Of a DNA stretch of 64,000 nucleotides, positions 1 through 13,145 are shown piece by piece (the stretch's first letter is position 1; the number at the start of each line of letters is the position of its first letter). A program made the position numbers and the translations under genes. This DNA is from Lysinibacillus xylanilyticus (GTDB lineage: Bacteria; Bacillota; Bacilli; Bacillales_A; Planococcaceae), in NCBI RefSeq assembly GCF_001183605.1, contig NZ_LFXJ01000010.1, positions 310,001 through 374,000 on the forward strand, written 5' to 3'. A model generated the notes under the pieces. The model ran no database searches. It was not told the origin of the DNA and saw only the letters and a list, made by a program, of their open reading frames with translations.

Positions 1-2
1 AA

Positions 3-662
3 CAAGAAAAGCTAAAATCAGAAAAAGTATTACTTGAGAAAGAGTATTCTGAGGCACTTGATGTTAGTGCGGAATTACAACAAAAAATCATCCATGAACA
101 AAACCGATTAGCTGAAATTGCTCGTCAACAAGAAGCGAAGCGTAAGGCAGCAGCTGCTGCCGCAGCCAAAGCCAAAGCAGCTAATACAAGCAATAGTGGT
201 GGTGGATCTGGATCCGGATCTGGATCTACAACTGTCGATGCCCCACAATCGAATGGTACATGGATTAAGCCAACAAATGGTCGTTTAACATCACCTTATG
301 GTTGGCGTAATATTGGTGCAGGTCCAGAATTCCACTATGGAGTCGATCTTGCAAATAGTACAGGTACCCCGATTTGGGCAGCTGCAGACGGTGTTGTTGC
401 CTATGCTGCACCACTTAGCTCGTATGGTAATGTTGTCATTATTACACATTCCATCGACGGTCAAATTTATACGACAGTGTATGCACACTTAAATTCTTTC
501 AATGTTAGTGTTGGTTCAGAGGTATCCCAAGGTCAGCAAATAGCAACAATGGGTATGACTGGACGTGTAACAGGACCGCACTTACACTTCGAAGTGCATA
601 TTGGCGCTTGGCGTGGACAAGCAGTCGGTAGTGTAAATCCATTGAAATATATTCCAGTATAA
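3..662 (+). CDS. M23 family metallopeptidase with coiled coil, 5'-truncated by window edge
   Basis: The frame is open from the first bases to TAA at 660-662, so the start lies outside the window. The visible part begins with a Glu/Lys/Gln-rich coiled coil, continues through an Ala/Lys stretch and a Gly-Ser linker (about 190-230), and ends in a LytM/M23 domain. The zinc motifs HxxxD (HYGVD) and HxH (HLHFE) are both present, so the fold looks catalytically complete. Such EnvC/CwlO-like proteins cut peptidoglycan cross-links outside the cell and are commonly controlled by FtsEX. In many Bacillales the gene sits between ftsEX and ctpB-minJ, which fits the genes downstream. The exact family name is not certain because the N-terminus is missing. 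Confidence 0.9.
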   Translation, partial: QEKLKSEKVLLEKEYSEALDVSAELQQKIIHEQNRLAEIARQQEAKRKAAAAAAAKAKAANTSNSGGGSGSGSGSTTVDAPQSNGTWIKPTNGRLTSPYGWRNIGAGPEFHYGVDLANSTGTPIWAAADGVVAYAAPLSSYGNVVIITHSIDGQIYTTVYAHLNSFNVSVGSEVSQGQQIATMGMTGRVTGPHLHFEVHIGAWRGQAVGSVNPLKYIPV

Positions 663-670
663 AATTATAG

Positions 671-712
671 AAAGCTATACATTAGGATTCCGCTAATGTA
701 TAGCTTTTTTTT
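671..712 (+). terminator. Rho-independent terminator of the M23 peptidase gene
   Basis: A 15-bp perfect inverted repeat (AAAGCTATACATTAG and its complement, 671-685 with 693-707) is followed by a T tract. It begins 9 bases after the stop codon. Confidence 0.9.
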
Positions 713-918
713 ATTTCCATTAAGCTACTATAATATTGATTGGGTACCGGCACATCAATATGAAAGCGAAAGTTCGACCCTCCTGCCAAAAAGGTTTTTT
801 AGTCAAGATTGTGTATTGTCAATAAATAGAGGAAGATAGGCAGTCAGTTAGCGCGAAACGTTGAGGGATCTTCGCACTGTGAGTTTAGAAAAAATAAAGG
901 CTTATAGAAAGGCAAAGT
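713..918. other. Gene-free spacer with one short hairpin
   Basis: No credible ORF is present. ATATTGAT at 733-740 pairs with ATCAATAT at 753-760, with TGGGTACCGGCAC between them. A TATAAT-like hexamer overlaps the left arm. It resembles the start of a structured leader, but I could not match it to a known riboswitch class. Confidence 0.3.
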
Positions 919-1044
919 GATGGATAGAATCATCGAAACGGTGGATAGAACTTGCGAAGAGATGGATAGAATCATCGAAACGGTGGATAGAACCATCAAA
1001 GTGATGGTTAGAACCAACTTAGTGGTGGATAGAACATCATTAAG
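919..1044. repeat. 21-bp-period tandem array 1 (6 units)
   Basis: Units start at 919, 940, 961, 982, 1003 and 1024, an exact 21-base step. Two versions alternate, starting GATGGATAGAATC and GGTGGATAGAAC. The first 11-12 bases are conserved and the rest drifts. The array lies upstream of the membrane-protein gene at 1197. Confidence 0.85.
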
Positions 1045-1196
1045 TTCATGTAGGTTGGAGCAGTCTGAATAACATTTGAATTGTTTATATAGAGTCTATC
1101 TTTGCATGTTTCAGGGAGATTTTTTGAACACAGTGTGAAATGACATTTCATATAAAGATTATATGCTATGCTGTAACTATCTGGAGGATTTGTTAA

Positions 1197-1814
1197 ATGA
1201 ATAATACAGAATGGTACTCTATTCGGGCACTAACATTACCAGCTACAGCTGTCGCTCTTCTTGTGGCCTTTTTTATTGTATGGCTAGTTTTACGAGTGCA
1301 ATTTCCGAAGAAATGGGCGGGGGTATATGGTGACGCAGTCTTTACCTTTATTGTCGTTTGGAAATTCAGCTTAATTGTCACTGATTTTAAAGCTGTTATC
1401 GCTCAACCATTTGCGCTCCTTTATTTTAATGGTGGAACTATTGGTGTTTTTTTAGGGGTAATGGCAGTATCGCTACAGCTTTGGTGGAAGCGGCAAAAAA
1501 TTCAGTTTGACGCATCTGGGATCGCTGCCTATAGCTGGGCAATCATTTTAACGCAATCGATCTATCAATGGCTTGTAGTGTTACTAAATGATAACCAAAC
1601 CACTAGCGAAGTGATAACTTTACTTGTGCTAAGTACACTAACAGTCTTCATATTATGGAGAATAACAACTATCAATCGGGCATTAATTTTATATACGATT
1701 GGTCTTATAATTGTTGCCCTTTCTCAGCCACATGGTTTATGGCAACCGGCTGTAGGTGTGAGCGTCATATTACTTATATTAGGTATAGTGATTCAACGTG
1801 CTGGACGTATATAA
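1197..1814 (+). CDS. Polytopic membrane protein of unknown function
   Basis: A 205-residue protein made almost entirely of hydrophobic segments, about six to seven membrane spans, with basic short loops. The start is ATG behind CTGGAGG (spacing about 8). It lies 45 bases before a TlpA/ResA-like thioredoxin gene with no terminator between, so the two are probably one transcript. That pairing suggests a role in extracytoplasmic redox or envelope maturation, but this is inference from position only. A segment near residues 60-90 (tracts of F, Y, N and G with a conserved-looking GG) loosely recalls prolipoprotein diacylglyceryl transferase-type membrane proteins. I do not assign that activity. 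Confidence 0.8.
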   Translation: MNNTEWYSIRALTLPATAVALLVAFFIVWLVLRVQFPKKWAGVYGDAVFTFIVVWKFSLIVTDFKAVIAQPFALLYFNGGTIGVFLGVMAVSLQLWWKRQKIQFDASGIAAYSWAIILTQSIYQWLVVLLNDNQTTSEVITLLVLSTLTVFILWRITTINRALILYTIGLIIVALSQPHGLWQPAVGVSVILLILGIVIQRAGRI

Positions 1815-1859
1815 ATGAAATTGATTAAAAGAAAGTACTAAATTATTGGGAGGTAAGGG

Positions 1860-2447
1860 ATGAAAAAAAATATTGGGCTTCTTATCGTCGTGTTACTAGT
1901 AGCCGCGATGATTGGTACATATGTAAAACAGCAAATTGATAAAGATCGTGAAATTGAAACAACTTCTCTTGGAAAAGAAATGGATGAGCGAAAGATTGGT
2001 TTGAAAAATGGAGATACGCCACCGGATTTTACTTTAACAAGTTTGGATGGTAAGGATGTGACATTGAGTGAGCTTCGTGGGAAAAAAGTAGTGTTAAACT
2101 TTTGGGCAACATGGTGTCCACCGTGTAAGGCAGAAATGCCACATATGCAAAATTATTATGAACAATATGCAAAAAAAGATAATGTAGAAATAATAGCTGT
2201 CAATTTAACACAGGCTGAACGAGATATTACAGATGACGCAAAAGTAGATTCTGTAATGACGTTTAGAGATAGCTTCAATTTAACATTTCCTATTTTACTT
2301 GACCCAAAAAACTCAGCCGGCGAAGACTATCAAATCTTGACGATTCCTACAACTTACTTTATTGACTCAAATGGATATATTCAACGTGCTATTAAAGGGC
2401 CAATGAATGCGGAAATGTTAAAACAATATGTAGAGGCATTAGACTAA
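1860..2447 (+). CDS. TlpA/ResA-family thiol-disulfide oxidoreductase
   Basis: 195 residues. An N-terminal signal anchor (residues about 5-22) is followed by a redoxin domain with the active-site motif WCPPC in the segment NFWATWCPPC and the cis-Pro region TIPTTYF. Family members act on the outer face of the membrane, reducing or exchanging disulfides in apocytochrome c or other exported proteins; ResA, StoA and YneN are the B. subtilis relatives. The start is ATG behind GGGAGG. It is probably co-transcribed with the membrane protein before it. Which of the three B. subtilis paralogues it matches cannot be decided by eye. Confidence 0.88.
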   Translation: MKKNIGLLIVVLLVAAMIGTYVKQQIDKDREIETTSLGKEMDERKIGLKNGDTPPDFTLTSLDGKDVTLSELRGKKVVLNFWATWCPPCKAEMPHMQNYYEQYAKKDNVEIIAVNLTQAERDITDDAKVDSVMTFRDSFNLTFPILLDPKNSAGEDYQILTIPTTYFIDSNGYIQRAIKGPMNAEMLKQYVEALD

Positions 2448-2462
2448 TAAAATAAATCAAAG

Positions 2463-2506
2463 AATCTGCTCGTTTTTTCATAGAAACGGAGCAGATTTTT
2501 TCTTTG
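2463..2506 (+). terminator. Terminator after the thioredoxin-like gene
   Basis: AATCTGCTC (2463-2471) pairs with GAGCAGATT (2489-2497), with additional weaker pairing inward, and is followed by TTTTTTCTTTG. Confidence 0.85.
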
Positions 2507-2534
2507 TTTATAAAGCGCGAACGATTCGTGAATG

Positions 2535-2730
2535 AATACCCGTGGTAGTGAGGGAAATACTCGCGATTGGAGATAGAATACTCGCGGAAGGAAGGCAAAT
2601 ACCCGCGATTGGCGATAGAATACTCGCGGAAGGAAGGCAAATACCCGCGATTGGCGATAGAATACTCGCGGAAGTAAGGGAAATACTCGCGATAGAAAAT
2701 AAATACCCACATTACGCAATAGAATACTCT
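2535..2730. repeat. 21-bp-period tandem array 2 (10 units)
   Basis: The core AATAC(C/T)CGCG recurs at 2535, 2556, 2577, 2598, 2619, 2640, 2661 and 2682, then at 2702 and 2723. That is eight exact 21-base steps and one of 20. Two versions alternate, giving a 42-bp higher unit: a CGCGATTGG half and a CGCGGAAGG half. Reading frames stay open on both strands because 21 is a multiple of 3. I regard these ORFs as by-products. The array ends about 100 bases before the ctpB-like gene. Confidence 0.88.
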
Positions 2731-2830
2731 TGAAACAAATATCATAGTATTCAACAAATTATTTTGAAGTTTAATCTTGTATGTTTGAAAAATAAACTTC
2801 ATACAGTAGAAGAGACGGAGGAGGGAAGGT

Positions 2831-4276
2831 TTGCGCAAAATAATGGCGGGTGTCGGCGTACTTGCTAGTAGTCTATTGCTAGGTAGTGGAGTTTATTTTG
2901 ACTGGTTTAATTTAGGGGATAAAAAGGAGCCGGTCGTCGCAGAGGTTGATTCCATTGATGAAGCGATGAATTTAATTGAGGAGAAATCTGTATACAGTAC
3001 GAAAAAAGATGCATTGGTGGAGGGGGCACTTCGTGGTATGGCAGATGCTATAAAGGACCCTTACAGCACCTATTATTCGAAGGAAGAGGCAGAACAACAC
3101 CGACAAATGTTAGCCGAGGAAAGAGTGGGCATTGGGATTGAGCTATCTGAAAACAACGGAAAATTTATTGTTGTGTCTCCAGTCCGTTCTTCCCCAGCAG
3201 ATAAGGCAGGAATGCGCTCTCTCGATGAAATTGTACAAGTCGATGGCGTTCGAGTAGATGGTAAAACGATGAGTGAATTAATGCATTTAATTCAAGGAGA
3301 GAAGGGAACGAAAGTAACTATTGTCGTCTATCGTCCAAGTGAAGATAAACATATTAAAATGACGATGGAACGAGCAGCAATTTCTAATAAAACAGTTACG
3401 AGCGAAGTAGTGAACGTAGAAAATACTCCGCTAGGATATGTGGAAATCTCACTTTTTGGTGAGAAAACGGCAAATGAGTGGGTTGCCGAAACGAGTAAGT
3501 TGCTTCGGCAGGATATAAAAGGTTTAGTGATTGATGTGCGGGATAATCCAGGTGGTTATTTACATAGCGTCGCAGCGCTGCTGAGCACAGTATTGGAGAA
3601 GGGCAAAGTGTTTGCCTATATGCAAAATGCTGAAGGTGCTATGGAACCATTAAAAACGGAATCAAAAAGCTTTGATGAAAAATATTTACAGACAATGTAC
3701 AAAATACCGATTGTTGTTCTACAGAATTCGGGCAGTGCATCTGCTAGTGAAGTACTTAGTGGCGCTTTAAAAAGTTGGGGGCGTGCCTCCCTTGTTGGTG
3801 TTAAGAGTTTTGGAAAGGGAACAGTACAGGAGTCTTGGTCACTGAAAAATGGTGGAGAGCTTAAACTGTCCACAAATAAATGGCTGACACCAAAGCGCGA
3901 ATGGATTCATGGGCAAGGTATTGAGGCTAATTTAGTAGTTGAACCAAATGAATTATTCGCTTTCCAAATGCATCCACTATCAGGGAAGTTTAAAGAAGGC
4001 GATATGAGTGAGGAAATTGCTTATACGCAAAATGCTTTGAAAAAGCTAGGCTATAAAATTGCTCGTTTAGACGGTTACTTGGATGAATCGACGGAGGAGG
4101 CTGTTAAGCTTTATCGGGAGGATCAGAAATTGAAAAAGGCAGAAGATAATTCTAATATGGACACTACCTTCTTTAACAGCTTAAACGAAACGTTGAAAAA
4201 ATATAAAGAGGATCGTCAAAATGATTTACAGTTCCAAATGGCTACAAGTTTTTTATTGCACAATATTGAAGAATAA
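2831..4276 (+). CDS. ctpB: S41 C-terminal processing protease (CtpA/CtpB type)
   Basis: 481 residues starting at TTG 2831 behind a strong GGAGGAGGGAAGG. Order of parts: signal anchor (about 4-23), helical N-terminal part, PDZ domain (about 95-180), S41 core, and C-terminal peptidoglycan-binding domain (about 390-450). The active-site block GSASASE puts the nucleophile near Ser304. Lys329 in SFGKG is 25 residues on, the usual Ser-Lys spacing of this family. Family members cleave exported proteins at their C-termini; B. subtilis CtpB cuts SpoIVFA during sporulation. The expected partner minJ is present but displaced to 16294 by an inserted block. The symbol rests on domain order and synteny, and ctpA is possible. 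Confidence 0.9.
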   Translation: MRKIMAGVGVLASSLLLGSGVYFDWFNLGDKKEPVVAEVDSIDEAMNLIEEKSVYSTKKDALVEGALRGMADAIKDPYSTYYSKEEAEQHRQMLAEERVGIGIELSENNGKFIVVSPVRSSPADKAGMRSLDEIVQVDGVRVDGKTMSELMHLIQGEKGTKVTIVVYRPSEDKHIKMTMERAAISNKTVTSEVVNVENTPLGYVEISLFGEKTANEWVAETSKLLRQDIKGLVIDVRDNPGGYLHSVAALLSTVLEKGKVFAYMQNAEGAMEPLKTESKSFDEKYLQTMYKIPIVVLQNSGSASASEVLSGALKSWGRASLVGVKSFGKGTVQESWSLKNGGELKLSTNKWLTPKREWIHGQGIEANLVVEPNELFAFQMHPLSGKFKEGDMSEEIAYTQNALKKLGYKIARLDGYLDESTEEAVKLYREDQKLKKAEDNSNMDTTFFNSLNETLKKYKEDRQNDLQFQMATSFLLHNIEE

Positions 4277-4369
4277 AAAATATTAAGTGTGTTGATTTTG
4301 GAAATGTAGACTTGTAAAAGGATTTATTTGTTGATATTTTACTTTTGTATCCCTATATTTAGCTTATAG

Positions 4370-4432
4370 TAATGGAGGGCTACTCTAGTCGCAGAGCAAA
4401 GCTTTCCACAAGAAAGCGAGTAGCCCGTTATA
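4370..4432. repeat. Short R4-type hairpin repeat remnant
   Basis: GGGCTACTC (about 4377) pairs with GAGTAGCCC (about 4419), and CCACAAGAAAGCGAG resembles the fuller copy at 37532-37663. It could serve as a weak terminator for ctpB, but no clean T tract follows. Confidence 0.5.
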
Positions 4433-4493
4433 GTTTTGTAGTTGAATTTGATTAAATTAACGATATTAAACTTGATACGGGAACATATCAAAA

Positions 4494-4536
4494 GGGCATG
4501 TTTTGAAAAAGATTGATCAAAACATGCTCTTATTTA
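4494..4536 (+). terminator. Terminator between ctpB and the rRNA operon
   Basis: GCATGTTTTGA (4496-4506) pairs perfectly with TCAAAACATGC (4517-4527), followed by TCTTATTT. Confidence 0.75.
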
Positions 4537-4637
4537 ATGTGACAGATTAAGCTCAGATTGTGAGTCAAATATAAAATTATTTTAATAGGAAGTTTCTCGA
4601 GGAAGTGAAAAAACATAAACTTTTTTTCGAAAAAGTA

Positions 4638-4666
4638 TTGACCTTTTTAAATCAATAATATAATAT
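4638..4666 (+). promoter_or_regulatory. rRNA promoter P1
   Basis: TTGACC at 4638-4643 and TAATAT at 4661-4666 are 17 bases apart in an AT-rich region upstream of 16S. An overlapping TATAAT at 4659 would give 15-base spacing. Confidence 0.65.
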
Positions 4667-4726
4667 TATACAAGTCGCTAAGACATCTACTTAAAAACAA
4701 TTGAATTAAATTAAATAAATTAGTTG

Positions 4727-4755
4727 TTGACATAGAGTTTTCGACATGATATTAT
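4727..4755 (+). promoter_or_regulatory. rRNA promoter P2
   Basis: A perfect TTGACA at 4727-4732 and TATTAT at 4750-4755 with 17-base spacing, placed about 30 bases before the 16S processing stem. Tandem promoters are the rule for Bacillus rRNA operons. Confidence 0.85.
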
Positions 4756-4788
4756 ATAAAAGTTGATACTGAGAAAGCGGCGACGAAA

Positions 4789-4822
4789 TGAACCTTGAAA
4801 ACTGAACAAGCAAAACGTAATC
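4789..4822 (+). other. 16S rRNA processing stem, 5' arm (3' arm 6513-6544)
   Basis: TGAACCTTGAAAACTGAAC and the following GCAAAACGTAATC are complementary to GATTACGTTTTGC and the following bases up to 6544, downstream of 16S. The long duplex encloses 16S and is the expected RNase III substrate. Confidence 0.75.
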
Positions 4823-4921
4823 AATAAAGTTTTTAGTAGCTAACCTTGAGTTGGTGAATGAAACAAAATTTTGGACATCAAACATGATGCCAGCAAAACA
4901 ATTTGAGCTAATCAAATTTCT

Positions 4922-6484
<1,563 letters not shown>

Positions 6485-6570
6485 TTTCGGAATACAAACC
6501 TAGGGTTTGTAAGATTACGTTTTGCGTTCAGTTTTGAAGGTTCATTCTTCTGAATGAAACACTTCAAAAC

Positions 6571-6596
6571 TTGTTCTTTGAAAACTGGATAAAACG
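6571..6596 (+). other. 23S rRNA processing stem, 5' arm (3' arm 9605-9629)
   Basis: TTGTTCTTTGAAAACTGGAT and the following bases to 6596 are complementary to CGTTTATCCAGTTTTGAAAG and the following bases after 23S. The 16S-23S spacer (6477-6654) holds no tRNA gene. Confidence 0.75.
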
Positions 6597-6654
6597 ACAT
6601 TGAAATTGTAACAAACACATTTATTTTTTAAGTTTTTTATAGGCTTAATAACTT

Positions 6655-9582
<2,928 letters not shown>

Positions 9583-9767
9583 AACGTTTGAAACATTCAA
9601 TGCACGTTTATCCAGTTTTGAAAGAACAAACCCTTTCATTTTAGGGTTTCAAGATACGAGTAGTTCGAGGAAGCGATGGAGAGAGGGAAGGAGCGTACTT
9701 AAGTACGTGACTGACTGAACGACTGAAGCTGACGAAGAAATACGACGTATATTGAAAGCCGTTAATA

Positions 9768-9884
9768 GTCTAGTGATGATGGCAAAGAGGTCACACCCGT
9801 TCCCATACCGAACACGGAAGTTAAGCTCTTTAGCGCCGATGGTAGTTGGGGGCTTCCCCCTGTGAGAGTAGGACATCGCTAGGC
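9768..9884 (+). rRNA. rrf: 5S ribosomal RNA
   Basis: About 117 bases. It contains GAGGTCACACCCGTTCCCAT, CCGAACACGGAAGTTAAGC and GGTAGTTGGGGGCTTCCCCC, all standard for Bacilli. The 5' GTCTAGTGATGA and 3' CATCGCTAGGC pair as the terminal helix. The 23S-5S spacer (9583-9767) contains the palindrome CGTACTTAAGTACG near 9694. Confidence 0.96.
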
Positions 9885-9890
9885 ACCTAG

Positions 9891-9925
9891 AAAAGTCGAG
9901 GGTTTATTCCTCGGCTTTTTTATTT
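9891..9925 (+). terminator. rRNA operon terminator
   Basis: AAAGTCGAGG (9892-9901) pairs with CCTCGGCTTT (9909-9918, one G-T pair), followed by TTTTATTT. It lies 7 bases past 5S. Confidence 0.9.
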
Positions 9926-9950
9926 GTGATTTTTTAACAAGTTAACCCAA

Positions 9951-10275
9951 ATGATGAAAGCTGATGGCGGTTCAATCGTGAATATTTCTTCAATGAACAG
10001 CTTAGTTGCTGGTGCTGTAGATTACGCAGATACAAGATTCGCAGTACGTGGGATAACACTGTGGCTATCTAACTAGCTCCATAGGACATTCGTGTAAACT
10101 CTGTACACCCAGGCGTTATCGTAACACCAATGGTTGTACAAGAAGATACAAAATCGGCTGTAGAAGCATTCTCTCAACGCATTCCATTAAAACGCGTAGC
10201 ACAACCAGAAGAAGTTTTAAAAATATGATATTGTTCTTGGCTTCTGATGAGGCTAGCGTTATCGATGCGGTTTAA
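9951..10275 (+). pseudogene. Short-chain dehydrogenase/reductase (SDR) remnant
   Basis: The translation keeps a recognisable SDR core: GGSIVNISSMNSLVAG, then DYADTRFAVRG where family members have YxxxK, then IRVNSVHPGVIVTPMV, then IPLKRVAQPEEV and LFLASDEASV. The whole Rossmann nucleotide-binding N-terminal half is missing. The piece begins right behind the 5S terminator. There are in-frame stops (TAG about 10071, another in the next segment), shifts of frame near 10060 and 10225, and the C-terminal glycine-rich end is lost. The catalytic Lys position is Arg. It is a decayed fragment, not a gene. Confidence 0.8.
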
Positions 10276-10320
10276 CTGCACATTAATAAAAGTACATAAA
10301 AAAATCATTATAGGATTTAT

Positions 10321-10369
10321 AAAGGCCGATTTTCTTTTAGTATAGAAAAATCGGCCTTATTTTTTATTT
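10321..10369 (+). terminator. Terminator downstream of the SDR remnant
   Basis: AAGGCCGATTTT (10322-10333) pairs perfectly with AAAATCGGCCTT (10347-10358), followed by ATTTTTTATTT. A second hairpin, AACCGCACT with AGTGCGGTT, follows at 10377-10426. Together they isolate the next gene from the rRNA operon. Confidence 0.85.
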
Positions 10370-10587
10370 AAATAAAAACCGCACTTAATCGTGGTATTGT
10401 TCATCGCGATTTATCTTAGTGCGGTTCTTATTTGACACCTATAGTTCACTCTAAAGTGATACTATTATAGTCGAATTTTTGACTAAAAAAATGACCATAC
10501 TTATAATACCGTTTTAGCTTAAAGATGCTGAAAATTGACTAGATAATGCTTTCTTGAAAATGAAAAAGCTCCTTACATATTTTCAAA

Positions 10588-10615
10588 TTGCAATAAATAA
10601 ACTACAATGTATTAT
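10588..10615 (+). promoter_or_regulatory. Predicted promoter of the M13 metallopeptidase gene
   Basis: TTGCAA at 10588-10593 and TATTAT at 10610-10615 with 16-base spacing, about 70 bases before the start codon. Assigned by hexamer match only. Confidence 0.45.
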
Positions 10616-10684
10616 AAATGGTAGAAATTCTAATTTCTAATCATTTAACTTTATTTATACAAATCTACTAAGAGGAGCACGAAG

Positions 10685-13039
10685 ATGAAAAAGAAGTTTT
10701 TATCCTTATTCATGGCCATAACAATGGTCCTATCAGTTAGCGTATCGGTATATGCCGATGAAAAGTCGCCACCAGCGACAAGAGGAGATATCGTAAAAAC
10801 CTTGTTGACGTCAGCAGACGCCTATCAACCAGGAATTAATAAAGAAGCCGTTATGCAAGGCTCTAAAAACGGAGATTTAAGAGAGAATGAGCCAGCTAAG
10901 AAGGTTGAAGCTTTAGTTATGTTGAGCAGAGCATTCGGCAAATTACCAAAGCCTATCGGAAATGATCTGCGCAGTGGAACATTTGGCGTCGAGTTCACCG
11001 ATGTACCAGCTTGGGCTAAGAAAGATATCGATAATCTGGCAAAAGCAGGCGTACTGACGGGCAACACTGACGGCACATTAGGGGCAAATGACACTATTAC
11101 AATCGATGAGTTCCAAAACATTATCGCCAGAATTTGGACGCTTAAAGGCTCCCATTTAAATGACGATTTTTATGAAGCAATCAATAAGGAATGGTTAAAT
11201 AAATCGACAATTCCGGCAGGAGAAATCATGGGCGGCGTATTTTCCGAGCTGTACAATCAAAATAACGATAAAATAGAAAAAATAATAGATGAGCTCGCTG
11301 GCAAACAGTTCGCTGAAGGAACAAAAGAACAGAAAATTGCCGACTTCTATTCGACAGCATTGGATTCAAAAAATAGAAATAAACAAGGGATTGAGCCCAT
11401 CCAAAAATATGTAAAGGCAATTGACGGGGCTAAAAAGCTTGATGAACTCGTTCAAGCAGATCTTATCCTGGAGAAAGAATTGGGTTTAACCTCATTATTC
11501 AACTTTGCAATCATGAACGATGCAAAAAACAGCAGTGAATATGCTTTGTATTACTCTGGATTAACTACGGGTCTGGATAAGAACAGCTTTGTAACGGAAG
11601 ACTCGAAAGCGAAAAAAGCCTATATTCAATATATGACCAAACTTCTTGTGGCATCGGGCGAGGAAAAGTCTGCTGCGAATGCACTTGCCGAAAAAATATA
11701 TGATATGGAGAAAAGCTTAGCTTCTGTATCACTTGAACCTCATGAACAAGGCGACGTCAATAAATACTATAATCCGTTTACAATCGAACAATTCGATGAC
11801 ATGTTCAAAACAGTAGATATGAAACAAGTCTTGAAATCGCTGAAAGTTGACAGTGCTGATAAAGTGATCGTAACCGATGTGAAGCTGGCGCAAAAAGGTG
11901 CGGATCTCTTTACTGAGTCTAATCTTAATGTACTTAAAGCTTACTCCAAAGTGCAATTGCTTATGGCAACAGGCGGTTCGTTGTCAGATGAATTCAAAGT
12001 TGCTGCTATTGAGTTTGACGCAACGTTATTAGGCGTTACAGGTGAAAAAACAGCTCAAGAAATAGCAGTAGCCAAGACAACTGGAACAATGGGCGGATAT
12101 TTGGAGCAAATGTTTGCCGAGAAACATTTTTCACCAGAAGCTAAAAAAGATGTTGAACAAATGGTAGAGAAGTTAATTGCTACGTATGAGGAAAGAATCA
12201 AATCTCTAGATTGGATGTCAGAAACTACAAAAACTAAAGCAATTAAAAAGTTGGATACGATGATTGTTAAGATCGGTTACCCAGATAAATGGGATACGAC
12301 ATTAGATAAAGTAGCTATCAAGACATATGACGAAGGTGGTTCGCTATTGTCTAATACCATCACAGTAAACAAAGCATACATTGATGACATGAAAGCCAAG
12401 CTAGGAAAACCGGTGGACAGAACGAAATGGTCAACGAGTGTATATACCGTAAATGCTTTCTACAATGCTTTTAATAACGAAATTACATTCCCTGCCGGTA
12501 TTCTCCAAGCGCCTTTCTATGATGTTAATGCTAAACCAGAAGCAAACTATGGTGCCATTGGCATGGTCATTGGCCATGAAATCAGCCATGCATTTGATAA
12601 CAACGGATCTGCATACGACGAAAATGGAAATGCAAACAACTGGTGGACAGAAAAGGACTTTAAGAAATTCAAAGAGAAAAACCAGAAACTGATTGAGTTC
12701 TATAATGGAATTGAGATTATTCCGGGTGTGTTGAGCGACGGTCAGCTTACACAGAGCGAAAATGTCGCTGATTTAGGTGGAATGGCGGCTTCATTGCAAG
12801 TTGTATCCAACATGAGTACTCCCGATTATAAAGCATATTTCGAAAGTAATGCAAAAATATGGAAAACTACAACTACAAAAGAATTTACAGCGATGCTGAG
12901 CAAAAACGATGTACATTCAGCCGCTAAAATTCGGGTAAACCGCACGATTGTGAACTTCCAGCAATTCTATGATACTTATGGAATTAAGCCTGGAGATGGC
13001 ATGTATGTAGCACCGGAGGATCGAGTTTCTATCTGGTAA
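10685..13039 (+). CDS. Secreted M13 (neprilysin/PepO-type) metallopeptidase with SLH domains
   Basis: 784 residues. A signal peptide (1-24, cleavage likely after VYA) is followed by SLH-like repeats over about 30-150 (for example FTDVPAWAKKDIDNLAKAG), then an M13 N-terminal domain from DDFYEAINKEWL and the M13 catalytic domain. The zinc site is HEISH at 631-635 and the third ligand is Glu692 in ENVADLGG. The protein ends RVSIW, close to the usual family C-terminus. SLH repeats hold proteins on the pyruvylated cell-wall polymer, so this is probably a wall-attached peptidase cutting short peptides. RBS AGAGGAG precedes the ATG. It is monocistronic and lies in the block that separates ctpB from minJ. 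Confidence 0.9.
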   Translation: MKKKFLSLFMAITMVLSVSVSVYADEKSPPATRGDIVKTLLTSADAYQPGINKEAVMQGSKNGDLRENEPAKKVEALVMLSRAFGKLPKPIGNDLRSGTFGVEFTDVPAWAKKDIDNLAKAGVLTGNTDGTLGANDTITIDEFQNIIARIWTLKGSHLNDDFYEAINKEWLNKSTIPAGEIMGGVFSELYNQNNDKIEKIIDELAGKQFAEGTKEQKIADFYSTALDSKNRNKQGIEPIQKYVKAIDGAKKLDELVQADLILEKELGLTSLFNFAIMNDAKNSSEYALYYSGLTTGLDKNSFVTEDSKAKKAYIQYMTKLLVASGEEKSAANALAEKIYDMEKSLASVSLEPHEQGDVNKYYNPFTIEQFDDMFKTVDMKQVLKSLKVDSADKVIVTDVKLAQKGADLFTESNLNVLKAYSKVQLLMATGGSLSDEFKVAAIEFDATLLGVTGEKTAQEIAVAKTTGTMGGYLEQMFAEKHFSPEAKKDVEQMVEKLIATYEERIKSLDWMSETTKTKAIKKLDTMIVKIGYPDKWDTTLDKVAIKTYDEGGSLLSNTITVNKAYIDDMKAKLGKPVDRTKWSTSVYTVNAFYNAFNNEITFPAGILQAPFYDVNAKPEANYGAIGMVIGHEISHAFDNNGSAYDENGNANNWWTEKDFKKFKEKNQKLIEFYNGIEIIPGVLSDGQLTQSENVADLGGMAASLQVVSNMSTPDYKAYFESNAKIWKTTTTKEFTAMLSKNDVHSAAKIRVNRTIVNFQQFYDTYGIKPGDGMYVAPEDRVSIW

Positions 13040-13145
13040 AAATTAGAGCAGATAGAGCTAATTCCGATAGCTCTTACATCCGTGTATAAAGGCAAAGAGG
13101 ATGTCTAGGAAGTCCTTTTTGAGTAAAGATTGTTGCTGTTAAAAC

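Noticed and set aside
2392..2838. 148-residue minus-strand ORF with YSIANRGYLPSFRE-like repeats
   Set aside because: It is the reading of the 21-bp array and overlaps the end of the thioredoxin-like gene; frames stay open only because 21 is a multiple of 3.
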